Shown here: piece by piece, positions 43,320-54,068 of the stretch
Layout: each line of letters begins with the position of its first letter
Numbering within the stretch: position 1 is the stretch's first letter
Assembly (NCBI GenBank): GCA_029532415.1
Contig: JAQOTA010000050.1
Coordinates: forward strand, 2,852,001 to 2,916,000
Length of the DNA stretch: 64,000 nucleotides
Source: Marasmius tenuissimus
Taxonomy: Eukaryota > Basidiomycota > Agaricomycetes > Agaricales > Marasmiaceae
Direction of reading: 5' to 3'
The notes under the pieces: generated by a model
Seen by the model: the letters and a program-made list of their open reading frames with translations, nothing else
Told to the model about the DNA's origin: nothing
Database searches by the model: none
Position numbers and translations under genes: made by a program

Positions 43320-44426
43320 ATGTCCATCAACCCGTACCCAATGATCCCAGCCAGTGCCTTTGCCAATCTTCCTGCTCCCACAACCACCATCAACAACAAC
43401 AACGCCAATGTCAATAACACGAATAATCTCAACATGAACACCAGTACACCCATCCCTGCCCCCAATCCAGCCCCGAATTTGAACGTCCCGAAACCAACTT
43501 TTTACCCTGCTTTTCCCCACCTTCAATTCGCGGTTTCCACGAATTCAGCCTCGCAAGAACCACCTAGACCGCCGTCTCCCGTTCAACCCGCAGTCACACC
43601 TTCAGTTGCGTCCACATGCGTTAGGAAGTTGATCTCGTCCGAGTTGAAGGGTGCTGGGTTTGACGGGGCCCAGGCTGCCGCTATGGAGCGATTAGAGCAG
43701 GAAGTAGCTGCTTGTATGTTTTCTTCAATGCTAAATGCCAAGGATCAAGCAATTCCAGAAGCTCATGCCCGTTCTTTTGCCTTGCAGTTGTCCAGCGGCT
43801 CTATCTCCATGCACACGAATACGCAGAGCTGTCGAATCGCTCGGGACCAGTCGCGACGGATGTGTTACGGACTTGTGATGATTACGGGCTTCCGACGGAA
43901 AACCTGCGTCAAGTCAAAGCAAAGACGAACAAGAGGAAAAGAAGTGAGTTTCTCTGTTCGTTCCTAAAGCGGCGTTTTGCTGAATGAGCTTTACAGAGGC
44001 ACCAGACACGTTCCATAATGCGGAACTGTTCTCGCAAGAATCGCGTCCATCTACCCCAGAGCTATTACCCTCAGACGAAGAAGACACGCCTCCGAATATA
44101 CCGTCGACGATTCGTAATTTACCCCCTGGATATCCCAAGCTTCCACCAAAGCACACGTATCTCCAAACACCGGTATGCTGCCTATACGATCTTCTGGTCA
44201 TGATCCCTCAACGATCTTCTTTCAGATATCTCCACCCAAGAAAGCAGCTTTACCATCTCTCGAAAAGAAGCTCAAGACCGCAGGCCTCGTCCAAGAATCT
44301 TTGAAGAACTTGCTATTGGCTACAGAGGACAACTCTAACCAGGAAGACGCCGAGTTATTGGGTCATATAGTCAACTGGGAAGTGAACATACGACCTCGCA
44401 AGAAGTGGAAAGTTGGAAGGACTTGA
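43320..44426 (+). CDS. TAF8: TFIID subunit TAF8
   Basis: TAF8 pairs with TAF10 by a histone fold and brings TAF2 into TFIID. The preferred start MSINPYPMIPASAFANLPAP is followed by an Asn-rich and Pro-rich stretch. The bromo-associated histone fold begins CVRKLISSELKGAGFDGAQA then AAMERLEQEVAA. Across an intron it continues LYLHAHEYAELSNRSGPVAT and VLRTCDDYGLPTENLRQVKA. The TAF8 C-terminal domain is recognised by APDTFHNAELFS, PSTIRNLPPGYPKLPPKHTY and LQTP. The final exon ends PRKKWKVGRT at 44424-44426. The low-complexity N-terminus is unusual for the family. The stop lies 43 bases from that of the convergent Myb gene. Confidence 0.85.
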
Positions 44427-44469
44427 TGCCTAGTACATTCATGTGTACATACTACCACCTAGTCGGGAA

Positions 44470-46921
44470 TCATGTATCTGAAGCACCACCCTTTTTATCA
44501 GCTAAACGTCGAGACTGTCGAGAACCTGTTACAACGGCAGCCCGAGGAGTAGGTTTGGGTTTGGTTGTAGGCCGGGTGGGAGGATCGGTCGTAGATGTTC
44601 GCGGGCGCCCTCTTTTCCGTGCAGGTGCTGACGACGTTGGTTCCTCGTCCTCCATGAGCTCGTCTTGTTCCTGTTCCGGTTGTTCCACTAGCTGGCTGGC
44701 TTTCTGAGTGTCCGTAACTGTTGGAGTGTTGCCATCCAGCATCAACACTGTCCATGCAGACTCAGAAGGCGCTTGTGGGGTCGCTGCATTGAGTGTCGCC
44801 TCTGCTCCACTCGTGTTTGGCGGGGTATTCCGTTCCGTTGCAGCCTTTTTCGCAGGTTTGGGTTTGGGTCTGGGGCGTGATGGCGTTGAATCTGTACTGG
44901 TAGATGTTGTGGTTGTACTAGTAGTGGGAGGGTCAATGTCCATTGGCATTGTAACCGTGGTTGGTTCCGCAGGGGCGGCCGGCAGAGCAATTTCCTTGGC
45001 TTTCCCTTTCGCTTTCGCAGGCTTTCTTTTAGGTTTCGGCTTGGGTGGTGGTTCTTGGGGAGTGGACATAGTGGCCGTTGTAGAGGAGGCTGGCGGGCCC
45101 ATAGAACCCGCAGTTACAACTGACGGTGGAACGAGAATTAGGAAATCAGATGATGCTGAAGGCGCTGGGGGTGGGGGTGGGGGGGGGTGCTGGTGCTGAA
45201 GGCGGCGGAGGTGGTGTTGCATCGTCTGGTGCTGGAGGTGTAGACGCATTCGGCGCAGCTGAAGCTCCTCGGGAACTAGAGCCGCCAGCCAAGTCTTTCT
45301 GTAACTTGACGTAGTGGGTTCGGCACTAGGAGATAAAACTCAGTGGTAATCGTCAAGGAACGACTCAAACCCCACCTGTCCTACAGAACGCGTGTAGTCC
45401 ATGTGAGCGCTGACCAACTTCCACTTGTGACCATGTATTTTAACGGCCTCCAAGAGTTTTTCATCTTCGTCCGGTTTCCAAAGACCCTCCCTTCGTCCCG
45501 GTACGCTGCCCAACGCCGCCTGGTACCTCTCTCTGCATTGGTCATTTGTGCGACCTGGTACGAACGAGGCGACCTCTTGCCAAGATGGACCATAGGTCGC
45601 GACAGCAGCGATGATTTTCTCGTCTTCTTCAATGGTCCAACCGTCTCTTCTGATGTGAGGGTTGATGGTGCGCTGGTAGCGACCTTGACATTGAGACGCG
45701 TTGGTATTTTCCGATACGTAGCGTGCACCTATCGAAGGATTGACGTCAGATTTTCTCCGCATAGGTGTGAATGAACAAGTATTTATCTCACATAGACTCC
45801 AGTTATTCTGACCGTAAAGTTTGACAGCTTCAACGAGTCTCTTGTCTGATTCTGTGTCCCAAAGATGGCGCGGACGAGGGATGGCGTTCCTCATGCAGTC
45901 GATAGGAACTCTGTTCGTCTGGGAGTCAAGGGCACCGTAAGCATTTGCTCCTCGAAGATGACAGGAACCTACTCACTCCGAGAGCTTGTGCGACCTCAAC
46001 CCAATCAACCTTCCCCTGTTCCTGTCGATCCTTGACAATCTCATGGAGCCGTTTGATTTCAGACTCCCCCCATTCTTCGTGATTCAGTCGAGGCTGCTTG
46101 AACCCTAACCACTTGACTTTACATTCCTCTGCCGATCGTGGAAAGGTCGCGACGTCCGACACCTGAACCAAGTGAAAACTTATGAGGAGTAATGAGACGT
46201 GGATAAGGGTAGTGAATCGCACCTTCTCAGCTACAATTTTCCAATCAACGTCTTTAGTATCACCATTCATATCGACTGGTTCGAACCTGTTCGGTATGCC
46301 AAGTCCCCTGCAATGCAGACAAGTGAGAATGTGCATATGTACAAGCAGACAATAACGCACCTCTTCCGATGGTCAATGGCTCTCAATCGTCGAAACTCAT
46401 CCGCGACCGCATCAGTCAAAGTGTCAAGCTCCCTGTTCTTCACTGGGCCCTAGTCAGTGCTGGGAAGAGACAGACTGAGTATGGTGGAACGCACTTGGAC
46501 GTGAATGAGTGTAACTCGTATATAAACTCCTGGCTTTTGCTTCTGCATAGAACGGAGATTCCTGTTCTTGGGTAAGAGTACGGTAGCACAGAAATCATCG
46601 ACTACTTACACTCTTCAAGAGGTCGTGCGCATTGATGGGACTTTTCGCGGCTATGGCACCCACGATCTGAATATCTTCTTCCACAGCGTCATCTTCGTGT
46701 TGTTCTGCATCCGCTGCTTTCTGTTGAGGTAATCATGAGCACGTTGTGCAGAGAGCAATAGTAAAACGACGCACCAGAAGGGAATCAATCTCCTTCAGTT
46801 CCTCCGTAAGACGCTCAGCATACTTTGTCAAAGCATACTGGTGTGCTTGATTCGCGTGTATTGCTTGAGCTATGAGCCCTCTTGCAGAAGGGTCCTCTGA
46901 AGACGAAGCGGTAGCATTCAT
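44470..46921 (-). CDS. Multi-Myb-repeat DNA-binding protein (SNAPc4-like)
   Basis: An N-terminal helical region (HANQAHQYALTKYAERLTEE) is followed by four or more SANT/Myb repeats over short exons. They include DWKIVAEKV, ECKVKWLGFKQPRLNHEEWG, VDWVEVAQALG, HLWDTESDKRLVEAVKLYGQ with NNW, DGWTIEEDEKIIAAVATYGP with SWQEVASFVPGRTNDQCRER, and GLWKPDEDEKLLEAVKIHGH with KWKLVSAHM. Each has the spaced Trp residues of Myb. The order resembles SNAPC4, which with SNAPc drives snRNA promoters, and Bas1-type factors are the alternative. The C-terminal 300 residues are low-complexity Pro/Ala/Thr/Lys (KPKPKRKPAKAKGKAKEIAL) with an AT-hook-like KRGRPRT. The stop is at 44470-44472. Target genes are not evident. 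Confidence 0.82.
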
Positions 46922-47029
46922 ATGTGGTTAGCGCCGAGTCTAAATTTCACAGGCGTCGTTGATGCCGACGAGTCGCGCCAAATTGACCCTGCAACCTCCT
47001 TCGTCCGCGTCATCCATCTGCTTAGAAAA
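46922..47029. promoter_or_regulatory. 108-bp bidirectional promoter, Myb factor / SND2
   Basis: This is the shortest divergent spacer in the window. The plus-strand frame is open across all of it, up to 46922, so a longer Snd2 N-terminus cannot be excluded. The start at 47030 is chosen because MANASAKRI fits the family. Confidence 0.55.
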
Positions 47030-47787
47030 ATGGCCAACGCCTCTGCTAAACGCATAGGTATGTCACTCCGAGCTCGCGTGAAACTCATGAACTTACTATG
47101 CTCATATTTTGATCCAGCCAGCCAGAATGAAGCTACAGTGAAAAACCTTAAGCTCGGGATGATGATTCCGACAATTATTTCCATCGTCCTTCGCTTACTC
47201 TTCAGACGTGACTCTCTTCCTCCTTCCAAATCCTCATTGGTGCTTTATATCGCGACGTTTTTACCCGCGCTATATCTATCCAACTATCTCATCAAGATTG
47301 GCAGCACACGACGCGACCCTACGACCGGCACTCTTATCTCTTATGGAGAGGACCTCAGCCAACCTGGTGTGACCGAGTGGTGCTTTGACGTGCTCTACGT
47401 GACGTGTGAGTCTCTACCAAAACTCTCCAAGATTGGACTCTCGAATCTGAAAATAAACCCTCTTTTCTCACAGGGGCCTGTCAAGTTGGAAGCGGCGCCT
47501 TCGGTGAATGGTTCTGGTGGTTGTATATGGTGGTGCGTCCCGCTGTGAACTCGGCATTTGTTGCACTTCTCTGAGGAAATCGAATTGTTGCCAAATAGAT
47601 CCCGCTCTACGCTGTGTTCAAACTCTGGACCTCGGTTATATCTCCCATGTTCTTCTCGCGCTCGCCTGGATCACAGGGCGCTGACACCGATAATGCCGAG
47701 CCCGCGACGAGCAAGAGACAGGAAAAGTTACGCAAGAGGAATGAACGAGGAGACCCTCGAGTTCAGGCCCAAGTTAGGAAGAAGTAA
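47030..47787 (+). CDS. SND2: SRP-independent targeting protein Snd2 (TMEM208)
   Basis: Snd2/TMEM208 is an ER membrane protein of the SND route, which inserts proteins with central or C-terminal membrane segments. MANASAKRI is joined by an intron to ASQNEATVKNLKLGMMIPTI, the conserved N-terminal block before the first membrane span (IISIVLRLLFRR). A second hydrophobic pair is SSLVLYIATFLPALYLSNYL. The luminal or cytosolic part reads GEDLSQPGVTEWCFDVLYVT then WACQVGSGAFGEWFWWLYMV, followed by IPLYAVFKLWTSVISPMFFS. The basic tail is TSKRQEKLRKRNERGDPRVQ and ends at TAA 47785-47787. The whole protein, about 180 residues, matches TMEM208 in length and layout. Confidence 0.9.
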
Positions 47788-48059
47788 TTATTATCCGTTT
47801 CGTTTTGTGGATTCGTTTGGGAAAACACGTCTCGAACGAGGGATTGTACAGCTAGTCCTACAATGGGAATGGAGTTTCACAGATATTCTTCGATCCTTCT
47901 ACTCACACGGGTGCTGCACGAACACCTCGTTTTGGCCGACACCGTAAACTGTGTGGGGAGAAGGTGGTCAGTTGAAGTGAGGGCTGAATGGAGGCTGACC
48001 CGTTTCCCCGGGGAACGCCACCCAGCGCCCCGAGGCCTAAATATTAGAATTGTTAGAAG

Positions 48060-48430
48060 GGACATGTCCATTTCACGATATATCAGATTCCCCACCAGGA
48101 GGTCCTCGAACTACAATCCCACCGATGCACTCACGCGAACCTTCGGCCACAGGCCCAAGATCGAACGCGGTGGATAAAATTGGGACACCCCTCGACTTGA
48201 GGCCAATCTTCAATCAGATGCCTTGGGCGGGGCGCAAGGGACTATTGAAACGGGGCAAATATCACGCGATGGATACCAGGAGGGAACGACATACTGGCTC
48301 AGAGTCCGTCTCCAAGGCATCTCGAGGACCAGGAATGATAGCGTGAAAAGCTCTAATGTCTCCGTACCCAGATGAGAACTCTGTCGGTTTCAATGAAAAC
48401 AGTGAACCTTCCCGAAACTGGCTCGACAAA
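48060..48430 (-). pseudogene. Decayed 3' fragment of an aspartic protease gene
   Basis: Read on the minus strand, this stretch aligns with the C-terminal half of the intact protease next to it. The region matching TPVGTFSAIVDTGTTLLLGD now reads PVSGRFTVFIETDRVLIWVR, so the second catalytic Asp-Thr-Gly has become Glu-Thr-Asp. AIIPGPRDALETDSEP matches AAIPGAQDASDTIGPG. FDLGPVAEGSRECIGGIVVR matches FNLGLVAIGSSDCVGGLATG. The pieces are in different frames with stop codons between them, and the 5' half is gone. It lies about 300 bases downstream of the intact gene's stop on the same strand. The copy is dead as a protease. Confidence 0.78.
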
Positions 48431-48728
48431 CGGTTGTAAAGAAAGCGGTTAACTCAAGATAACTGGTAATGAGATCAGGACTGCGAAGTCGGTCGAAAGA
48501 TGCTGCTCCAGCGACTCCTTTCCCATACGTGACTTCTCGCCATCCTCGGATATCTCTTCGGATAGTCAGCTAGAGACCGTAGACGGGGAGGTCACGAAGA
48601 ATAACGAAATGGATTGGAACTGCGCACAAGTCGAGAAGAGAATTTGTTTGTTTGTTTGATTTCGTTTACTAATGTACAGATTACGATCGCCCTTACATTG
48701 AGAATGGGAATGGGAATGACCATACCTC
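48431..48728. other. Spacer between the protease fragment and the intact protease
   Basis: About 300 bases hold the 3' flank of the intact protease gene, with an ATTTGTTTGTTTGTTTGATT tract (48640-48660). A weak match to the protease intron and exon near 48470-48500 (GACTGCGAAGTCGGTCGAAAG) may be a further remnant of the decayed copy. Confidence 0.4.
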
Positions 48729-50414
48729 TCAGGCGGGTGTTGCAAAACCAACTTGGGTATTCCCGACATCGAAAACTGGCCACCGGACGATATTGATCAG
48801 CTGAATCGAAGAAAGAATTCGCGTGCTTACCCGTGTAAACATTCTGCAGGAAGACGTCACCCAACACCCAAAGACCTGGTACACGAGATTGTCAGAAAAG
48901 AACTGATCCGCGGCAGAGGTCAGATAACACACCTTGAGGTCCCCCAGTTGCAAGCCCGCCGACGCAGTCACTTGAGCCTATGGCCACGAGCCCAAGATTG
49001 AACGTCTCTGGGGAAATCGGGAAAGACCGTGAGCCGAGTTTAATCGAGATGTCAGTTGGGAAGGAATCGCAAGGAACTGCAAACGCGGGATGAGCTTTCG
49101 ATATACGAGGACGAGAAAACAGCGTACTGGTAAAGAATCCGGGGCCGATGGTGTCTGAAGCATCTTGAGCTCCGGGAATAGCAGCATAGAAATCGTTGAC
49201 GCTGTCGTCATCTCCCAAGAGGAGAGTCGTGCCTGTGTCGACTATTGCACTGAAGGTTCCCACAGGAGTTTGGCCGGAAACACTTGCACCGTCGACATCT
49301 ATCTGCCAGAATCCCTGCCGCGACTGTGAGAATGCGATCGAAAGGACACTGGAGCGGGCTCCTTACTTGAGTCGTTACTGGGACTTGGGTTAATTGTCCG
49401 GTAAACTGCGAACTATCGGTTCCGCCCATAGTGAGTTCTGAGCCAGATGTCGCTAATCTAAAGGCGAAAACAGGTTCGGTCGTCTGTCCCTGAGCGACCA
49501 GTGACTGGAAGAACGGGTTCTCCTCGAATACGGATATCTGGGGGAACGCCATTCCGAGCAAGCCGTCTGGGGGGAAGTTCTCCACTGCAAAGCCATCCGA
49601 ATACCTATCGGATGAACCCACGGCTTGATTTGTGGCCTATTTTTCCGAGCGACATTTTGAGGTTGGGTCGTCGTCAGGACATTCAGTTTGCTTACCGTGA
49701 GATCTGCGAAGGTTACAGTATCGTGAAACACCTCCCCCTCCACTGTTGAGCCATCGCCGAATGCCAGTGCAAAAGTGTCGTCCTGATCTTGAGCAGTGGA
49801 ACTGGAGTCGGTGTTGTAGACCTTGTGGCCTTCGCAATTCACATTGCAATTCGCGCCCGGTAGGAACAGATCGCTGCTCCCTGCGATACATGTCATCTTT
49901 TCTGAGATCGGTGGCTAGACTAAGGTCCAATGAAAAACGTACCAGTGTCGAAGTCGACTGTGGACAAGCGTCAAAAGGCAAGTTTGAGATTGAATTCAGG
50001 CTGGGGATAATGATTCCTACCTGTGAACTCAGACGCAGGCGTGCCGACACTGATTGACCCGAACCAAAGGACCTCATCAACATCCGTCAGAGGACCGCTA
50101 CCAACAGCTCGTCTATTCGTCTTCTTCCTATCCAATGGATGAGAGGACCCCGTGTTCTGCCTAAACGCTTCGAATCCACGTTGGATCTTGCTGCAATTGA
50201 ACGTCAGAACTGAGACACAATAACCAGGGAAATAGGGGTACTTCTCAGTGCGGACGAGTTGTCGTGTGAGGGCGTCTTTATTCACCACACCATTCTTGTC
50301 TACGAGTCCGGACCTCTTCTCGAGAGGGATTTTGACGGTACCAACACGTGTGGGTATCGTAGCACCCAGTACGCCTGGCAATACTGCCAAGGCTATGACA
50401 AGAGAGGAACGCAT
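48729..50414 (-). CDS. Secreted aspartic protease (polyporopepsin type, family A1)
   Basis: This is a pepsin-like secreted endopeptidase. MRSSLVIALAVLPGVLGA is a signal peptide. The propeptide has RVGTVKIPLEKRSGLVDKNG and RGFEAFRQNTGSSHP. The mature enzyme begins near VDEVLWFGSISVGTP. The first catalytic motif, VDFDTGSSDLFLPG, is made by joining exons across a GTACGT..GCAG intron. The flap region is GDGSTVEGEVFHDTVTFADL. ATNQAVGSSDRYSDGFAVEN and FPPDGLLGMAFPQISVFEEN follow. The second catalytic motif is TFSAIVDTGTTLLLGDDDSV. Three introns cut the last third, which ends LGDVFLQNVYT and VFDVGNTQVGFATPA at 48729-48731. It is the intact member of a same-strand array. A TATTTAA box lies 66 bases upstream of the start. 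Confidence 0.94.
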
Positions 50415-50479
50415 GGGAGGTATAGAGTGGGGGGATGAGAGCCAAAGTTGTCAATGATATCGTTGAGTCGCGTTCCATG

Positions 50480-50486
50480 TTAAATA
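50480..50486 (-). promoter_or_regulatory. TATA-like box of the intact protease gene
   Basis: The minus strand reads TATTTAA here, 66 bases before the ATG, inside a block (GAGCTCTATTTAACATGGAA) that is also found at the same place before the duplicated copy. Conservation of box, spacing and flanks in both copies supports a core promoter role. Confidence 0.6.
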
Positions 50487-51077
50487 GAGCTCAGTTATCA
50501 GTAAAAGACCCATGTCGATAGGTTCGTCAGAATGTGTAAGTGGAGACGGTGGGAGCGTCTGAGCATTAACCTTTGAGGTCAGTGAGAAAGGAACTGAATC
50601 GATATTGGATCCATGGAAGTATAGCACTAGCAAAGAAAGCCGGTGGAGCGTGAGAAGGAAGTGTGAGATAAAATGAGGCAGATTTAGACGTGGTCAACCA
50701 GAGGAATGCAAAGGAGGCCGCCGATTGTGCAGGTGGTAGTGATTGACAACATGGATTTCGGCAAAGTCCGGACGATGTCCAGCGTCATAATTTCAATCAG
50801 TCTGCCTCGACGGTCGACCACAAGTTCCACCTGATAACGCCACCCATCCATAATGTAGTATACAGACTTTTACGTTGCGCAATGTATACAAGTACTAAGT
50901 TTAGCACTGAATGCCTCAAAGATCATGTTGTGTGATAATTATAAGGATACCCACTCCGTGAGGAATCGCTACAGTCTGCGCCACTTTTATCATAGATGAT
51001 ATACCAGGTGCATGCATCGCGCTCCAATCCTCGAACACTCTTTTCCTCAATAGTACCGTACTGAGAAACTCTGCTGT

Positions 51078-51105
51078 CCCTTCGTTGATCTTTATCAACG
51101 AAGGG
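51078..51105. repeat. Perfect 12-bp inverted repeat with 4-nt loop
   Basis: CCCTTCGTTGAT, then the loop CTTT, then ATCAACGAAGGG form an uninterrupted 12-base-pair stem. It lies in the spacer between protease copies. A chance perfect match of this length and spacing is rare. It could be a terminator-like or recombination-prone hairpin, or the centre of a small foldback element. Confidence 0.8.
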
Positions 51106-51787
51106 TAACTCGCGAGGTGGAATCTGAGCTCGAGAAAGAAGCATAATCTACAAGCGACTGTCGCGTGGCGTCCTCCGACCGTGGTCCGCGACAATAGCTC
51201 ACGAAATAACTCCCCACCCACTGTCGAGCCGTACTATGACTAGACTGCGCACTAGCAGGGCCATATACATCAAGCAATAGTGGACCGGTATCAGAATCAA
51301 GTCGATTGTACCAGTACCTTAGAGGCAGGTCTGACAACCGCCTTGAATCGAAGCTAACTTGGATCGGGGTTGTGGCGACACGAACTCCAGCCAACTGCAG
51401 CATCAACTTACCAATTGAGATCGCTGAGAGGCACATCGAAATCAGAATTTTGAAGAGAGCAAGATGTGACGCTGGAGAAGCAGTGGTGTGAGACGTTGCT
51501 GGAATGGTTGAGATGTGGCGAGATCATAGATGTAAGGGGAGTCTGAAGACGAGGACTGGGTTGACCATTTAGCGACCGTTGACCGGGGTGGCCATTCCGA
51601 GTCTCTCTCCATCAAGTCTTACTCCACACGGTCCTCAGGCACTTCTGTCGTCGGCAAAATTTGACGAGTAGTTGGCCAGACACAATGGCAAGACCCATCG
51701 AAGAGATCAAACAGGGAGAGGGTCCAGGGTTGAGGAAAGATACTTTGTTTCGAAGTTCGAGGTTTTACATTCAAGTTATCCTTACAA

Positions 51788-53486
51788 TTAGATTTGGATA
51801 TCGACCGCATCCGAGGCAGGTGTTGCAAAACCAACTTGTTCTTTCTCGACATCGAAAACTGGACATCGGACGATGTCAACTGGCTGGATCGAGGAGCAAA
51901 TCGACGTGCTCACCTGTGTAAACGTTCTGCAAGAAGACGTCACCTAGTACCCAAAGACCGTCTGGTACAGAGTTGTCAGAGGAGGATCCAGGCGGGTCGG
52001 ATTACGCACCTGGAGTATCTGCACTTGCAAGCCCACCAACACAGTCACTCGAGCCTTCAGCCACTTGCCCAAGATTGAATGTGTCTGCGGAAATCGGGAA
52101 AGGCTCTGAGCCTAAGGTGAGCGAGACGTTCGAGATGGAGTTGCAAGGAACTATGAATGTATGAACTTTCATCGCCTGTATACGACGGTGATAAGACGAC
52201 ATACCAGTAAAGAATCCGGGACCAGCAGTATCTGAAGCATCTTTAGATCCGGGAATGGCATCATAGACGGCTTTGACGCCCTTTTCATCCCCCAAGAGCA
52301 GAGCCGTGCCAGTGTCGACAATTGCATGAACGGGTCCTACAGGGGTTTTGCCAGAAACATTTACACCGTCAACTCTATTTCCCAGAATCCCTGCCGCAAC
52401 TATGAGAACGTGATTGACAAGACACAGATAGAAAATACCTTTTGAGTTACTGGAACTTGGGTTAACTCTCCGGTGAACTTTGAGCGATCGATCCCCCCCA
52501 TGGTAAGCTCCGAGCCAGATGTCGCCAATCTAAAGGCAAAAACAGGTTCGGTCGTTTTGCCCTGAGCAACCAATGAATGGAAGAACGGATTCTCTTTGAA
52601 TTCGGATATCTCGGGGAATCCCATTCCAAGCAAGCCGTCTGGGGGGAATTGGTCTATCGCAAAGCCGTCCGAATACTGGGTGGCTGCGCCAACGGCTTGA
52701 TCTGTAGCCTATAATTCCGAGCAAGAGTTCAAGGCTGGGTCGCCGTCAGAACGTCCAGTTTGCTTACTATGAGATCTGCGAAGGCTACAGTGTCGCTGAA
52801 TACCTCCCCCTCCACTACTGAGCCATCGCCGAATGCCAGTGCAAAAGTATCGCGCTTATCCTGAGCAGTGGAGCTGAAACTAGTATCGTATATCTTGTGG
52901 CCGTCGCAATTCACTCTGCAGTTCGCGCCCGGTAAGAATAGGTCGCTGCTCCCTATGCTCCATGATGTCCAGGTGAGATAGTGGCTACAGTAAGGTCCAA
53001 TAAGCAACGTACCAGTATCAAAGTCCACTGCGGGTGAGTGTAAAAGGTACAGCTTGAGATTAGCCTCGAACCGAAGAAAAACTCAATACTTACCGGTAAA
53101 GTCGGTCGGAGGCGTACCGACACTGATTATCCCATACCACAAGGCTTCGTCGGCATTCGTCAGATCACCTTTACCGACATCTCGTTTACCAATCTTCTTT
53201 CTGTCCAATGGATGAGAGAACCCCTTGTTCTGTTTGAATGCTTTGAATCCTCGTTGGATTTTACTGCGATTGGGTGTCAGTACCGGGACAAGGTAACCAA
53301 AGAAGTGAGGTTACTTCTCAGTTCGAACGAGTTGTCGTGTAAGGACATCTTTGTTCACCACACCGTCGCTGTTTACGAGTTTGGACCGTTTCTCGAGAGG
53401 GATTTTAACGGTCCCAACGCGAGGGGTAACGTGGCACTCAGCACCCCTGGCAATACCGCCAAGGCTATGACGAACGAAGAACGCAT
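51788..53486 (-). pseudogene. Frameshifted aspartic protease copy
   Basis: This is a second copy of the polyporopepsin-type gene with the same intron positions and the same signal peptide (MRSSFVIALAVLPGVLSA). Catalytic segments VDFDTG/SSDLFLPG and AIVDTGTALLLGDEKGV are intact, as are DQFPPDGLLGMGFPEISEFK and the ending VFDVEKEQVGFATPA plus eight extra residues. Two single-base deletions relative to the intact copy break the frame. One is in the propeptide at about 53419-53424, after SATLP, and runs into a stop within 17 codons. The other is just after GFWEIE at about 52369-52374. No splice choice that I can find restores either. Either the copy is a young pseudogene or the assembly has two indel errors. 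I favour real decay, because the other genes here read cleanly. Confidence 0.8.
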
Positions 53487-54068
53487 GAGAGGTGTAGAGC
53501 GAGGGAATGAGAGGCCAAAGTTCTCAAGAATATCGTTGAGGCGCGTTCCATGTTAAATAGAGCTCGGTTACCAGTAAGTTCGATAGGCTCGGAATTATGT
53601 GTAGGGGATGGGAGCGATTGTGGAAAATGAATCACACCTGCCAGAGCATCAGCGAAGAAGGTCTGTGGAGCGTCATGAAAAAAGAGGCGAGGAGACCAGA
53701 AGCGAACAGAGCAGTGGTGGCGAAGGACAAGGTGCATTGAGTCGGCAAAGTCCGAATGACTCGCGTTGAAACTAATGGTTGTATCAGTCTGCCTCATCCA
53801 CAACCTCCATGTCGACACCCGACAGCGTTGCTCGCAATGTATGTGAGCGCATACGCATTTCATGTTTCCAAGATTTTATTGAAATTCTTTCTAGGATTCG
53901 CCTCCTGCTACAGACTCTGACACCGGCGTAAGTTTAGATTTGAATGTTGCTATTGTCAGTGTTTTGACGCGACGAGTGCACCACAGACACAATCCAATAT
54001 ACTCTCTGGCCCATGTTTTGGGGATATGACTCCCTCTCAAGTGACTGTCTCGTAAAGACCTGATGTTA
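53487..54068. other. Divergent spacer between the damaged protease and the Sfr1-like gene
   Basis: These 582 bases contain the promoter of the damaged protease copy on the left. Minus-strand frames (53465-53863; 53891-54076) have no domain features. No repeats or RNA genes were found. Confidence 0.45.
53553..53559 (-). promoter_or_regulatory. TATA-like box of the damaged protease copy
   Basis: The minus strand reads TATTTAA 67 bases before the ATG at 53486, within the same flanking block as before the intact copy. The duplication therefore included the core promoter. Confidence 0.55.

Larger units (their letters stand above)
50415..51787. other. Spacer between the two protease copies
   Basis: This is the longest gene-free stretch, 1,373 bases. 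It holds the promoter of the intact copy at its left end, a perfect hairpin at 51078-51105, and the 3' flank of the damaged copy. Two overlapping minus-strand frames (51095-51436, 113 residues; 50916-51221, 101 residues) have no recognisable domain, signal peptide or protease similarity. A PLRYWYNRLDSDTGPLLLDV segment looks protein-like, so a decayed or unannotated gene is possible. Confidence 0.45.

Noticed and set aside
44708..45314. Plus-strand frame of 163 residues with membrane-like Gly/Val/Ala content
   Set aside because: It is the exact antisense of the Pro/Ala/Thr-rich tail of the Myb factor and has no start context or conserved part of its own.
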